A program made the translations under genes and the position numbers. From NCBI GenBank assembly GCA_050789255.1, contig JBOZRQ010000053.1, positions 26,690 to 90,689 of the forward strand: a DNA stretch of 64,000 bases. The letters are read 5' to 3'. The notes under the pieces are model-generated. The model had not been told where the DNA came from. It saw only the letters and a list, made by a program, of their open reading frames with translations, and made no database searches. Below are positions 1 through 7,699 of the stretch, one piece after another (position 1 is the first letter of the stretch; each line of letters begins with the position of its first letter). Source of the DNA: JBOZRQ01 sp050789255 (lineage in GTDB: Bacteria; Bacillota; Sulfobacillia; Symbiobacteriales; Symbiobacteriaceae).

Positions 1-801
1 AGCCGCTGCCACCATGTACCGGCGGGACTTGTCCGCCGCAGCCGCCTGCTCCCGGGCGGTCTGGAGGCTTGCGGCCATGGCGTCCACATCGCTGGCCAGC
101 TGGCCCACCTCATCGCCACGGTCACCCAGGTTGGACCGGACGCTCAGGTCGCCCCGGGCGATCTGCCCGACCACAGCCGAGAGCCGCCGGATGGGGGCGA
201 CCAGGTGGCGCCCCAGGAACAGGTAGAGGAGCACATTGGCAAGTAGAGCCGCTGCTAAGCCGCCAATCATGGAGAACGCTGTGGCCTGACTTTCCGGCGA
301 GCCGTCCCCCAGAGTGATGTTGGCAGAGATCGCCGAGTGGAACGACATGATGTACAGGCCCCAGGCCTTGCCGTTCACGTTGACCGCCTGCGGTATGCTG
401 ATCAGCCGCGAGCGCTTGTCTCCCATGCGGGAGAGCGTGAATACCATCTCCGGCCCGGAGATGATTCGCCCCTCGCCGCCCTGGGTGTCGATCAGCACCA
501 GGCCGTCCTCCCGAATGAGCTGCACTCGAACGCTCGCAGGCAGCCACTCGGGGACCGCAGCCTTGCGCAACTCGTCCGTTGCAGCCCCTTCCTCCAGCGC
601 CCTGGCTACCGCCGGGGTGCGGGACAGGAGTTGGCCCGCCGCCGCGAACGGGTTGTAGTCACCCGGCTGCGCCTGCCGCAGCAGAAGAAGGATCAGGGTT
701 CCCGCAGCTGCGCTGATCAGCAGCATCGCCAGAACCATCGACGCGATCATCGTGACGACCAGCTTGGTGTGGATCCGGAGCCGGCTGTAGAGCTTCATCA
801 T
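1..801 (-). CDS. Sensor histidine kinase, N-terminal part (cut by window edge)
   Basis: The frame is open to the left edge, so only the first 267 codons are visible and the catalytic HisKA/HATPase part lies outside. Residues about 12-40 form the first membrane segment, about 40-165 an extracytoplasmic sensor region, about 170-190 a second membrane segment (LAAALLANVLLYLFLG), followed by a HAMP-like linker (APIRRLSAVVGQIARGDLSV) and the start of a coiled region. The ATG overlaps the TGA of the upstream response regulator (ATGA), so the two are translationally coupled. The role as partner of that regulator is inferred from this arrangement; the signal sensed cannot be read from the sequence. 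Confidence 0.85.
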   Translation of the reverse strand, partial: MMKLYSRLRIHTKLVVTMIASMVLAMLLISAAAGTLILLLLRQAQPGDYNPFAAAGQLLSRTPAVARALEEGAATDELRKAAVPEWLPASVRVQLIREDGLVLIDTQGGEGRIISGPEMVFTLSRMGDKRSRLISIPQAVNVNGKAWGLYIMSFHSAISANITLGDGSPESQATAFSMIGGLAAALLANVLLYLFLGRHLVAPIRRLSAVVGQIARGDLSVRSNLGDRGDEVGQLASDVDAMAASLQTAREQAAAADKSRRYMVAAA

Positions 802-1520
802 GATGCCGGTCCCCCGCTGAAGCGGTAGCCCAGGCCGCGCACGGTGACCACATAGGTCGGTTCGGCGGGGTCAGGCTCGATTTTCTCCCGCAGGCGCCGG
901 ATGTGGACCATGACGGTGTTGTCGTCGGCGAGGTAGTCCTCGCCCCAGACCTGCCGGAAGATCTGCTCCCGGGTGAAGACCCGGCCCTTGTGGCCGGCCA
1001 GGAAGCGCAGGAGCTCAAACTCCTTGGCGGTCAGGTTGACCGGGTGCCCGTCCCGGTGGACCACACAGCCCGCCAGATCGATCTCCAGGCCGGGGAAGCG
1101 CAGCCACTCGGTCTCGCCCTGCGGGGCGCCGGGGGCGGCGCCTTTCAGCTCCCGGAAGCGGCGCAGGTGCGCCTTGACCCGGGCCACCAGGGCGGCGCCG
1201 GAGAAGGGCTTGACGATGTAGTCATCGCCGCCGAGGCCCAGGCCCAGCACCTGGTCGATCTCCTCCCCCCGGGCGGTCAGGAACAGGATCGGCACCGATG
1301 AGCCCTCGGCCCGGGCCCGCCGGCAGACCTCAAAGCCGTCCAAGCGGGGGAGCATCACGTCCAGCAGAACCAGATCCCAGCCACCGGAGCGAATCGCCTC
1401 CAGGGCGCTCTGGCCGTCGGCGGCACGCCGGGTCTCGAAGCCCTCGCGTTTTAGGTAGGTCGCGATAATATCGGCAATGGCATCATCATCATCCACGATG
1501 AGTACCCGGACTCCGTCCAT
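798..1520 (-). CDS. OmpR/PhoB-family response regulator
   Basis: DNA-binding response regulator of 240 residues. The receiver domain starts with VLIVDDDDAIAD (acidic pocket), has the phospho-acceptor Asp in LVLLDVMLPRLDG and the conserved Lys in DDYIVKPF. A winged-helix Trans_Reg_C domain follows, with LTAKEFELLRFLAGHKGRVFTREQ split over its helices and the terminal YVVTVRGLGYRF wing. I chose the ATG at 1520 because AAAGGGA sits nine bases upstream; an in-frame ATG at 1556 has no ribosome binding site. It is the first gene of an operon with the histidine kinase, which it overlaps. The target genes are unknown; the divergent membrane protein is a candidate only by position. Confidence 0.93.
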   Translation of the reverse strand: MDGVRVLIVDDDDAIADIIATYLKREGFETRRAADGQSALEAIRSGGWDLVLLDVMLPRLDGFEVCRRARAEGSSVPILFLTARGEEIDQVLGLGLGGDDYIVKPFSGAALVARVKAHLRRFRELKGAAPGAPQGETEWLRFPGLEIDLAGCVVHRDGHPVNLTAKEFELLRFLAGHKGRVFTREQIFRQVWGEDYLADDNTVMVHIRRLREKIEPDPAEPTYVVTVRGLGYRFSGGPAS

Positions 1521-1610
1521 CTGCACACGTCCCTTTTGTTTCAGTAGGAAATTCATCTATCTCAAACGAAAACACCCTGATATACCTTCTGTCAAGGAGG
1601 CAGTCTGCCA

Positions 1611-2606
1611 ATGCCGCTAGTTGTCAGAGGACGGTCACACTGGTGGAAGTGGGGAACTCTGGCCTTCGCGTGTACGTGGGTCCTGCTGGTGTGGTGGATC
1701 AGCGAGGGCCGCCGGGACTGGTTCATGCAGATCTATCCGATTGTGCTCGTCATCCAGGTCCAGGGCCTGTTCATTTCCCGTCAGGTCCTGGCGGGCGGTG
1801 TACTGACGATCGTTATGGGGAATGGCACAGTCACCCGCATCCCGTTGGCGGCTGCGGAGTTGAGTCGCAAGGGCGTCGTCGTCTGGCACCTGCGCTGGCC
1901 GGAGGGGAAGCGCTGGCACCGCAGGCGCTTCAAGTTTCCGGAATCCTTCGGCGCAGCCGTCGAGCGGGCCGTTCAGTCGGCCAGAGAGGCGCCCGAGGGG
2001 ACCGTCCCGCACACCGTGAAGGACACGGAGAAGGCCGTCACCTTCGGGGCACTGGCACATCCCTGGCACTGGTATATCGTCGCGGGGCTCCTTATCGGCG
2101 TCGTGCTGGTGTTGTTCGGCTTCTGGATCAACAACCCGCTGCCGCTGGTGGCCGTCGTGGTGTTGATGTTTCTGGCGGCGAACATGGAGGTCAAGCGGGT
2201 CATGCTGGCGGGGGAGCATCTGTGGATGCTGCCTGAGAAAGGCGAGCCCCACGGCATTGCGCTCCGGACAGTCCACGCATACGTGGAGAAGGGCTCGGTC
2301 TTCATCGTCAAGACTGAGGACCCGGCCTATCCCGAGATTCGCCTCAACGCCTTGCAGGGCGCCGACCTGATCCGCCAGCTCAAAAAGCGGCTCAACGGGG
2401 AGCCCGAGGGGCCCTACGGCCCCGGCGTGCTGCCTACGATCCCCGAGGCCCCGGTGGGCACCCGCTGCACCCTGTGCGGGCGCCCCGACCCGAGCGGCGC
2501 CAGGGCCAGCGCCGTCTACATATGCGAAACCTGCTCCGGCCGCGCCCGAGTCCAGGCCACCGAGGCCGGTCACGGACTGGGCGCCAAGGAGACCAAGCCG
2601 CTGTAA
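1611..2606 (+). CDS. Membrane protein with C-terminal zinc-ribbon-like motif
   Basis: I recognise no family for this 331-residue protein. An AAGGAGG ribosome binding site lies 11 bases before the ATG. Two hydrophobic hairpins are visible: residues about 13-60 (two segments at the N terminus) and about 147-185 (WYIVAGLLIGVVLVLFGFW and a second helix). The C terminus carries a four-cysteine motif, CTLCGRP then CETC about 25 residues apart, typical of a zinc ribbon. The intervening regions resemble PH-like beta-rich cytoplasmic domains, which is only an impression. It is divergent from the two-component system and followed 20 bases later by a nucleotidyltransferase-like gene. A role in membrane-associated signalling is possible but unsupported. 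Confidence 0.8.
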   Translation: MPLVVRGRSHWWKWGTLAFACTWVLLVWWISEGRRDWFMQIYPIVLVIQVQGLFISRQVLAGGVLTIVMGNGTVTRIPLAAAELSRKGVVVWHLRWPEGKRWHRRRFKFPESFGAAVERAVQSAREAPEGTVPHTVKDTEKAVTFGALAHPWHWYIVAGLLIGVVLVLFGFWINNPLPLVAVVVLMFLAANMEVKRVMLAGEHLWMLPEKGEPHGIALRTVHAYVEKGSVFIVKTEDPAYPEIRLNALQGADLIRQLKKRLNGEPEGPYGPGVLPTIPEAPVGTRCTLCGRPDPSGARASAVYICETCSGRARVQATEAGHGLGAKETKPL

Positions 2607-2626
2607 CCCCAGAGAGGATGACCCCC

Positions 2627-3325
2627 ATGGACGCCCGACTCCGCAACGCACTAAATGCCATGGTAGCTGAACTCAAAGCCATGCCGGAGGTGACCGGTAT
2701 CCTCTTCTTCGGCTCCGCCCAGCGGGGCGCCGCCGGACCCGAATCCGACCTGGACTTCTACGCCATCGTCTCCGGGAACCAGTACTGGCGGGTGGGCAAG
2801 ATCTGCGAGGGCGTGCCGGTGGAGGTGCTCTTCAACCCCGCCGCCAAGTTGCGGGACCGCATGACCAAGGGCGACCCCGTCACCATGCACGGCTTTGCCA
2901 CCGGTGAGCTCCTGCTGGACACCACCGGGGAGGGCGCCGAGCTGGTGGCACTGGCTCGGTCGCTCTGGGCGGCCGGCCCGCGTCCGCTAAGCCCCTGGGA
3001 GGTAGCCACGCATCGCTACCGCCTCACCGACCTGGCCCTGGATATTGAGGATGTAGGGCCGGGGGCGCCCGAGGCCCGGCTGATGGCCGGCGTCCTGGTG
3101 CCCCGGGTGCTGGAGGCCTACTGCGCCCTGCACGGCGTCTGGCCGGAGAAGCCAAAGCGGCTCCTGGCGCAGTTCGGCGCCCTGGAGCCGCAGCTGTATG
3201 CGATGGCCAAGCGCTTCTATGCCGGTGATCAGGACCCGAAGCTGGCCGTGGCAATGGCCGACTATGTGCTGGCGCCCTTCGGCGGGCGCATCTTTGAATA
3301 CGAAAGCGAGAAGGGTACATGCTGA
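2627..3325 (+). CDS. Nucleotidyltransferase-domain protein
   Basis: A 232-residue protein with the Pol-beta nucleotidyltransferase signature: FFGSAQRG followed by ESDLDFYAIV, that is, GS...DxD, the metal-binding aspartates of aminoglycoside/MNT-type enzymes. The rest is helical (about residues 110-232) and resembles the C-terminal helical domain of DUF4037 or kanamycin-nucleotidyltransferase-like proteins. The ATG at 2627 was chosen for the GAGAGG nine bases upstream; an earlier ATG at 2618 touches that site. It overlaps the following MATE exporter by seven bases, so the two are probably co-translated. A role in antibiotic modification is possible given the exporter, but the substrate is unknown. 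Confidence 0.82.
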   Translation: MDARLRNALNAMVAELKAMPEVTGILFFGSAQRGAAGPESDLDFYAIVSGNQYWRVGKICEGVPVEVLFNPAAKLRDRMTKGDPVTMHGFATGELLLDTTGEGAELVALARSLWAAGPRPLSPWEVATHRYRLTDLALDIEDVGPGAPEARLMAGVLVPRVLEAYCALHGVWPEKPKRLLAQFGALEPQLYAMAKRFYAGDQDPKLAVAMADYVLAPFGGRIFEYESEKGTC

Positions 3326-4638
3326 TCGACAACGACACGCGCCGCTTATTCCGCCTGGCCTGGCCGATCGGCATGGAGCATCTCCTGAACATGACCCTGC
3401 TGTGGGTCGATGCCATCATCATCAACCATAAGCTTGGCACCGAGGCCTTCGCCGCCGTCCAAATCAGCAGCCAGATCTTCAACTTCATCATGCTGGTCCT
3501 GATGGTTGTCGCCGCCGGCGCATCGATCGTGATCTCGCACCAGGTGGGCGCCGCCGAACACGAGGGGGCCGGCGAGACCGCCACCCAGTCGATCGGCATG
3601 GGCTTCTTGATCTCCATTGGGCTGGGCGCCCTGATCTACAGTGCGGCGCCCGTTCTGCTCCAGCTGCTGGGCGCCGTCGGCGGGGCCCACGCCCAGGGCA
3701 TCGTCTTCATGCGGACCCTGTCGCTCTTCATGCCCGCCATGGCGATGATCGCCATTCTGGGCGCCGTCCTCCGGGCCACCGGCGACACCCGCGGCCCCAT
3801 GATGGTCACCTTGGTGGTCAACGTGCTGAACGCTGGCCTCAACTACCTGCTGGTTTGGCAAATGGAGATGGGCGTGCGCGGCTCTGCCGTGGGCACCTCC
3901 ATTGCACGCCTTTGCGGCGTCGGGCTCATGTTCTTTATGCTCTTTCGCCGGAGCGTCATCCCGGTGAGGCTCCGCCGGGCTCTTGCCTTCCGGGCGGCGA
4001 CCATCTGGCGGGTGGGCCGCATGGGCCTGCCGGGCGCCCTGGAGTGGTTCTCCTACCAGGGCAGCCAGCTCGTCCTTAGTGCGATCGTGGGCACGCTTGG
4101 CACCGCCGTCATCGCTGCCCGCGGCCTCACCGTCCAGATGGAGGGCTTTACCTACGTGCCCGCCATCGCCCTTGGCACCGCCGCCAGCATCACGGTCGGG
4201 CAGCTGATGGGCGCCAAGCGGCGTGACGATGCGGTGGCGACCGGCCGCCGGGCGCTCACCTTCGGTGCGATCGGCATGGGCAGCCTCGGCGTGCTGCTCT
4301 TCCTCTTTGCCCGCCCGATCGTGGGTGTCTACACCAACGACCCCGACGTGGTTGCCGTAGCGGTCATCACCATGCGCATCGGCGCCGCCTACAAGGTGGG
4401 CCAGTGCCTCAACATCGTCGGCGGCGCCATTTTCCGGGGCGCCGGGAACCCCCAGTGGCCCACGGCGATCACTGCCGCCGGCACCTGGCTGATCACAGTG
4501 CCCCTGGCCTACCTGGCCGTCCGGTCGGGTTACGGCCTGCCCGGCGTCTACGCCGCGATGTTCCTCGACGAGACCCTGCGCGGCGTGGTCAACACGTGGT
4601 ACTTCACCACGCCCAGGTGGCGGTTCCGCAAGGTTTAG
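3319..4638 (+). CDS. MATE family efflux transporter
   Basis: A 439-residue polytopic protein with about twelve membrane segments and the two-fold internal repeat of the MATE (NorM/DinF) family: the N-terminal half has LAWPIGMEHLLNMTLLWVD and the second half RVGRMGLPGALEWFSYQGS. Conserved stretches such as ILGAVLRATGDTRGPM and the equivalent GGAIFRGAGNPQWP support the call. MATE proteins export cationic drugs and toxic metabolites in exchange for Na+ or H+. The ATG lies inside the end of the nucleotidyltransferase-like gene. It ends convergently, overlapping the end of a minus-strand lipoprotein gene by four bases. Confidence 0.93.
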   Translation: MLIDNDTRRLFRLAWPIGMEHLLNMTLLWVDAIIINHKLGTEAFAAVQISSQIFNFIMLVLMVVAAGASIVISHQVGAAEHEGAGETATQSIGMGFLISIGLGALIYSAAPVLLQLLGAVGGAHAQGIVFMRTLSLFMPAMAMIAILGAVLRATGDTRGPMMVTLVVNVLNAGLNYLLVWQMEMGVRGSAVGTSIARLCGVGLMFFMLFRRSVIPVRLRRALAFRAATIWRVGRMGLPGALEWFSYQGSQLVLSAIVGTLGTAVIAARGLTVQMEGFTYVPAIALGTAASITVGQLMGAKRRDDAVATGRRALTFGAIGMGSLGVLLFLFARPIVGVYTNDPDVVAVAVITMRIGAAYKVGQCLNIVGGAIFRGAGNPQWPTAITAAGTWLITVPLAYLAVRSGYGLPGVYAAMFLDETLRGVVNTWYFTTPRWRFRKV

Positions 4639-5234
4639 GGCTTCGCTTTCTGGCGCAACTGGGCGGCTGTGGTGTGGGGATCGTCATCCCGCCACAGTTC
4701 GCCCGTTTCATTTCCGGCCCGCAGTTTGATCAGGGAGACGGCCCGGAAGCCCACCTTGTAAGGGAAGGTGACCGCCCAGGTGCCAGCCACGACCTGCGCC
4801 CGCTGCGGGATCGGCTCCTCCGGCATGGTCACCTCCACCCACGTGATGCGCGGGTCATACACCTCGCCGTAGAAGGCCCGCACCTTGGCGTACTCGCTGA
4901 TCGCACCACTCTCATGCTTCACCTCGAACCGCCCCAGGTCCGCCTGGTCAAAGGAGAGCGGGCCCACCTTCTGGTGTCCGCCGATGCCGTATCCGTGGAA
5001 GCGCCACTTTCCCTGCTCCTCGTACTCGACCGCAGTCACCTGGATCTCCGGGTTCCGCTTGGTTCGAAACAGGAGAACCTTGCCCTTCTCCATCGGCAGT
5101 TCCCGGACCACCGCCGGCGCCTCGTCGGGAAACATTGCTTGAAAGGCCGCCTCAGGTGTCCGGTAGGTCGGCGGTCCGCCGGAACAGGCCGTGAGCAGCA
5201 CCGCCAGCAGGACCAGCGCCATTCCCTTTCGCAT
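4635..5234 (-). CDS. Small lipoprotein of unknown function
   Basis: A 199-residue protein with a lipoprotein signal peptide: basic start MRKGM, hydrophobic LVLLAVLL and lipobox LTAC with Cys at about residue 17. The mature part has no motif I recognise. GAGGTGA precedes the ATG by a few bases. It is divergent from another lipoprotein gene starting at 5322 and convergent with the MATE gene. It is probably anchored on the outer face of the membrane; its function is unknown. Confidence 0.8.
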   Translation of the reverse strand: MRKGMALVLLAVLLTACSGGPPTYRTPEAAFQAMFPDEAPAVVRELPMEKGKVLLFRTKRNPEIQVTAVEYEEQGKWRFHGYGIGGHQKVGPLSFDQADLGRFEVKHESGAISEYAKVRAFYGEVYDPRITWVEVTMPEEPIPQRAQVVAGTWAVTFPYKVGFRAVSLIKLRAGNETGELWRDDDPHTTAAQLRQKAKP

Positions 5235-5321
5235 ACGTTCACCTCATCTTCATTGACTTCTTAACTGTCCCGCAGGTTTCCTTCTTCCGAAAGGCGAACC
5301 CTGGTAGCAGAGGTGAAGCGC

Positions 5322-5816
5322 ATGAGGAACTTGGTGCTACTGATCCTGGTCGGCCTGCTGCTTGGCGGCTGTGCCGGCGCCGTGACCCTGCGGAGTAAGG
5401 AGGTACCTGCGTCTGCGGCACCGGCCAAGGCGTTCACCTGGCCCGAGGAGGCGAAGCAGAAAGCCGTAGCACAAGTCCACGCCAGTGAGTCTGGACTCTA
5501 TGTGGCGTTGAGCTGCCCCACGGCCGACAAGCTGCTGGAGATCAAGGAGATCTCCTGGGCCGGCAACGGCGGCGGCGGGATCTACCTCTTCGCCAAGCTG
5601 GCCAAACCCCTGATCCCAATCGGCAAGCCCCAAGCGGTAGCCTTCGCCCGGGCCGACTATACCCGGCTGCGCCAACCCCCGCCCCCGCCCAAGTGGGTCA
5701 GCCTGCAGGTCAATGACTATGCTTATGTCGGCTTGTCGTCCGAAGACGGGGTCGTGTTTACCCCGAAGGACGGCTACGCCTGTGAGTTCCGCGAAGCCCC
5801 CTGGCACCGGAGGTAG
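5322..5816 (+). CDS. Small lipoprotein of unknown function
   Basis: A 164-residue protein with a lipoprotein signal (MRNLVLLILVGLLLGGCAG, lipobox LGGC). No recognised domain follows; the mature region is Pro-rich near residue 125 (RQPPPPPKWV). The ATG at 5322 is preceded by AGAGGTG at the right distance; an in-frame GTG at 5313 would lie within that site. It ends six bases before the apparent start of the ASCH gene, suggesting a two-gene transcript. Confidence 0.75.
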   Translation: MRNLVLLILVGLLLGGCAGAVTLRSKEVPASAAPAKAFTWPEEAKQKAVAQVHASESGLYVALSCPTADKLLEIKEISWAGNGGGGIYLFAKLAKPLIPIGKPQAVAFARADYTRLRQPPPPPKWVSLQVNDYAYVGLSSEDGVVFTPKDGYACEFREAPWHRR

Positions 5817-5822
5817 CTGCGA

Positions 5823-6287
5823 ATAAAGGCCATCACGATCAAACAGCCTTGGGCATGGCTGATCGCCCAGGGGATCAAGGATATCGAGAACCGCACCTGG
5901 GCGACCAAGTACCCCGGTCCGATCCTGATCCACGCTGGTAAGAGCCCCGCCGGCGGCAGCAACCGCAGCGCCGTCGAAACCGCCCGGAAGGTGTGCCGAG
6001 CCCACGCGGCGCCAGGTACCGAGACCCTAATCCCCGAGGTGTTCACCTACGGCGGCATCATCGGGGTGGCCCTCCTGACCGACTGCGTCGACCACCACCC
6101 CAGCCCCTGGTTCTCCGGACCTTACGGCTTTGTGCTGGAGTCCGCCCGGGTGATACCCTTCGTGCCCTGCAAGGGCGCCCTCAGCCTCTGGGAGGCCGAT
6201 CTTGAGGCCCTTGGATTGACCAACCCGGCCGTAGTTGCATCCGTGCCGGAATTGACGGACGGCCGCCCGCACCCCCGCCAAAACTGA
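5823..6287 (+). CDS. ASCH-domain protein with an apparent AUA start
   Basis: The frame encodes KAITIKQPWAWLIAQG, then IENRTWATKYPGPILIHAGK, the N-terminal signature of ASCH (RNA-binding, PUA-like) domain proteins, which normally begin MKAxTIKQPWA. At the Met position this sequence has ATA (5823-5825). A GGAGG at 5809-5813 lies nine bases upstream, which fits initiation here. The first conventional in-frame start is a GTG at 5991, which would remove the whole conserved N-terminal third. About 154 residues from the AUA, a usual length for small ASCH proteins. Alternatives are a start-codon mutation (a decaying gene) or a sequencing error. The function is presumably RNA binding or RNA-base hydrolysis; unproven. 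Confidence 0.72.
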   Translation: MKAITIKQPWAWLIAQGIKDIENRTWATKYPGPILIHAGKSPAGGSNRSAVETARKVCRAHAAPGTETLIPEVFTYGGIIGVALLTDCVDHHPSPWFSGPYGFVLESARVIPFVPCKGALSLWEADLEALGLTNPAVVASVPELTDGRPHPRQN

Positions 6288-6565
6288 TGCTATGTGGTTG
6301 AAGGACCGCAAAAATAGATACCGGGGCGGGGTATTCTCAGCCATTTATCCCCAGTTTTCAGGCCAAGCCATGGATATTGACCAGGTCAGCCTTTGTTGCG
6401 AGGGCCCGGTTGGCGGTCTTCCCACGCCTCCACAGGATCATTCATACATGTACCATCAGATTTTGCTGCGCCAACCTTGGGTCGGCCGTCAGTTTTGGTA
6501 AAAACCCGACCAAGTTGCGACTCGTAGATTGAGGGGGTACCAGAAGTGGCGCCCCCCGGGAAGCA
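6288..6565. other. Intergenic stretch without recognisable gene
   Basis: Between the ASCH gene and the namA terminator I see no credible coding frame. A 69-codon plus-strand frame at 6292-6501 has no ribosome binding site and no recognisable content. An imperfect inverted repeat (CAACCTTGGGTCGG near 6473-6486 against CCCGACCAAGTTG near 6507-6519) is the only structure noted. Confidence 0.5.
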
Positions 6566-6600
6566 GAAAAACAGCCGCGGGTGCCCCCCGCGGCTGTTTT
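6566..6600 (-). terminator. Rho-independent terminator of namA
   Basis: A perfect ten-base-pair stem (ACAGCCGCGG at 6571-6580 with CCGCGGCTGT at 6588-6597) is followed, on the minus strand, by a run of T. It lies just after the namA stop. A run of T on the plus side also allows weak bidirectional use. Confidence 0.88.
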
Positions 6601-6610
6601 GGTTTCATAA

Positions 6611-7678
6611 CTACCTCGGCCCCGCAGCCTGCGCCATGAACTTCCCGCGCACGTACTGCTTCGGCCACTCCACCTCGTGCCCGAGCAGGTGGGCCGCCTC
6701 CAGGGCGAAGTACGGGTTGCGCAGCAGCTCCCGGGCGAAGAGGACCAGGTCGGCCTTGCCGGTCTGGACGATCTCGTCGGCGTGGGCGGCATCGGTGATC
6801 AGGCCCACCGCTCCGGTCGGGATGCCAGCCTCCGTGCGGATGCGCTCCGCGAAAGGCACCTGGTAGCCCGGCCCCAGGGTCGGGATCTTCTGGAGCGGTG
6901 AGTTCCCGCCCGAGGAGCAATCCACCAGGTCGACGCCCCACTCCTTCATCCACTTCGACAGCGCCACGGACTCGTCAATATCCCAGCCGCCCTCGACCCA
7001 GTCGCTGGCGCTGATGCGCACCCAGACCGGCCGGTCGGCCGGGAAGTTGGCCTTGACCGCGTCGTACACCCGCTTCAGCAGGCGGGCCCGGTTCTCCAGG
7101 CTGCCGCCGTACTCGTCGGTACGGTGGTTGGAGAGCGGCGAGAGGAACTCATGGATCAGGTAGCCGTGCGCAGCGTGGATCTCCACCATATCGCAGCCCA
7201 GTTCCGCCGCCCGCCTAGCGGACGCTGCGAAGGCCGCCACGATCCGGTCAATGCCCGCATGATCCAGCTCGATCGGGGTGTTCCAGTCGCCGCTAAACGG
7301 GATGGCGCTGGGCGCCACCGGGGTCTCGGGGCCGAACGCCTTCGAGCCGCTCCAGGCCTTGCGGCCAGCGTGGGCCAGCTGAATGCCAAAGGAAGCCCCG
7401 TACTGCTTGCAGAAGGCAGCGATCTTCGCAAAGGCCGCCGCCTGCTCCTCGTTCCAGAGGCCCAGGTCGCCTTCCGAAATCCGGCCGACCGGCTCCACGG
7501 CGGTCGCCTCAGCGATAATCAGGCTGGCACCGCCCACCGCTCGGGTGCCATAGTGCACATAGTGCCATTCATTCGGCACACCGTCGGTCGCCGCGGAGTA
7601 CATGCACATCGGGGCCATGACAACTCGGTTGCGCAGGGTCATGCTCTTTTGAGTGATCGGCTCAAACAGGTGCGGCAA
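6611..7678 (-). CDS. namA: NADPH dehydrogenase NamA (old yellow enzyme family, YqjM type)
   Basis: FMN-dependent ene-reductase of 355 residues, which reduces activated C=C bonds with NADPH in the cytoplasm. The N terminus LFEPITQKSMTLRNRVVMAPMCMYSA contains, split around it, the YqjM-type active-site Cys (MAPMCMYS). EIHAAHGYLIHEFLSP followed by HRTDEYGG is the family signature, and VGLITDAAHADEIVQTGKADLV is the phosphate-binding end of the barrel. The start is a TTG at 7678 preceded by GGGAGGGAT. It lies 21 bases downstream of mgtE in the same direction, with its own terminator after it; this may be a two-gene transcript without functional link. Confidence 0.95.
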   Translation of the reverse strand: MPHLFEPITQKSMTLRNRVVMAPMCMYSAATDGVPNEWHYVHYGTRAVGGASLIIAEATAVEPVGRISEGDLGLWNEEQAAAFAKIAAFCKQYGASFGIQLAHAGRKAWSGSKAFGPETPVAPSAIPFSGDWNTPIELDHAGIDRIVAAFAASARRAAELGCDMVEIHAAHGYLIHEFLSPLSNHRTDEYGGSLENRARLLKRVYDAVKANFPADRPVWVRISASDWVEGGWDIDESVALSKWMKEWGVDLVDCSSGGNSPLQKIPTLGPGYQVPFAERIRTEAGIPTGAVGLITDAAHADEIVQTGKADLVLFARELLRNPYFALEAAHLLGHEVEWPKQYVRGKFMAQAAGPR

Positions 7679-7699
7679 GGCGTGATCCCTCCCGGGGGG

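Noticed and set aside
6292..6501. 69-codon plus-strand frame after the ASCH gene
   Set aside because: No ribosome binding site, no recognisable content.
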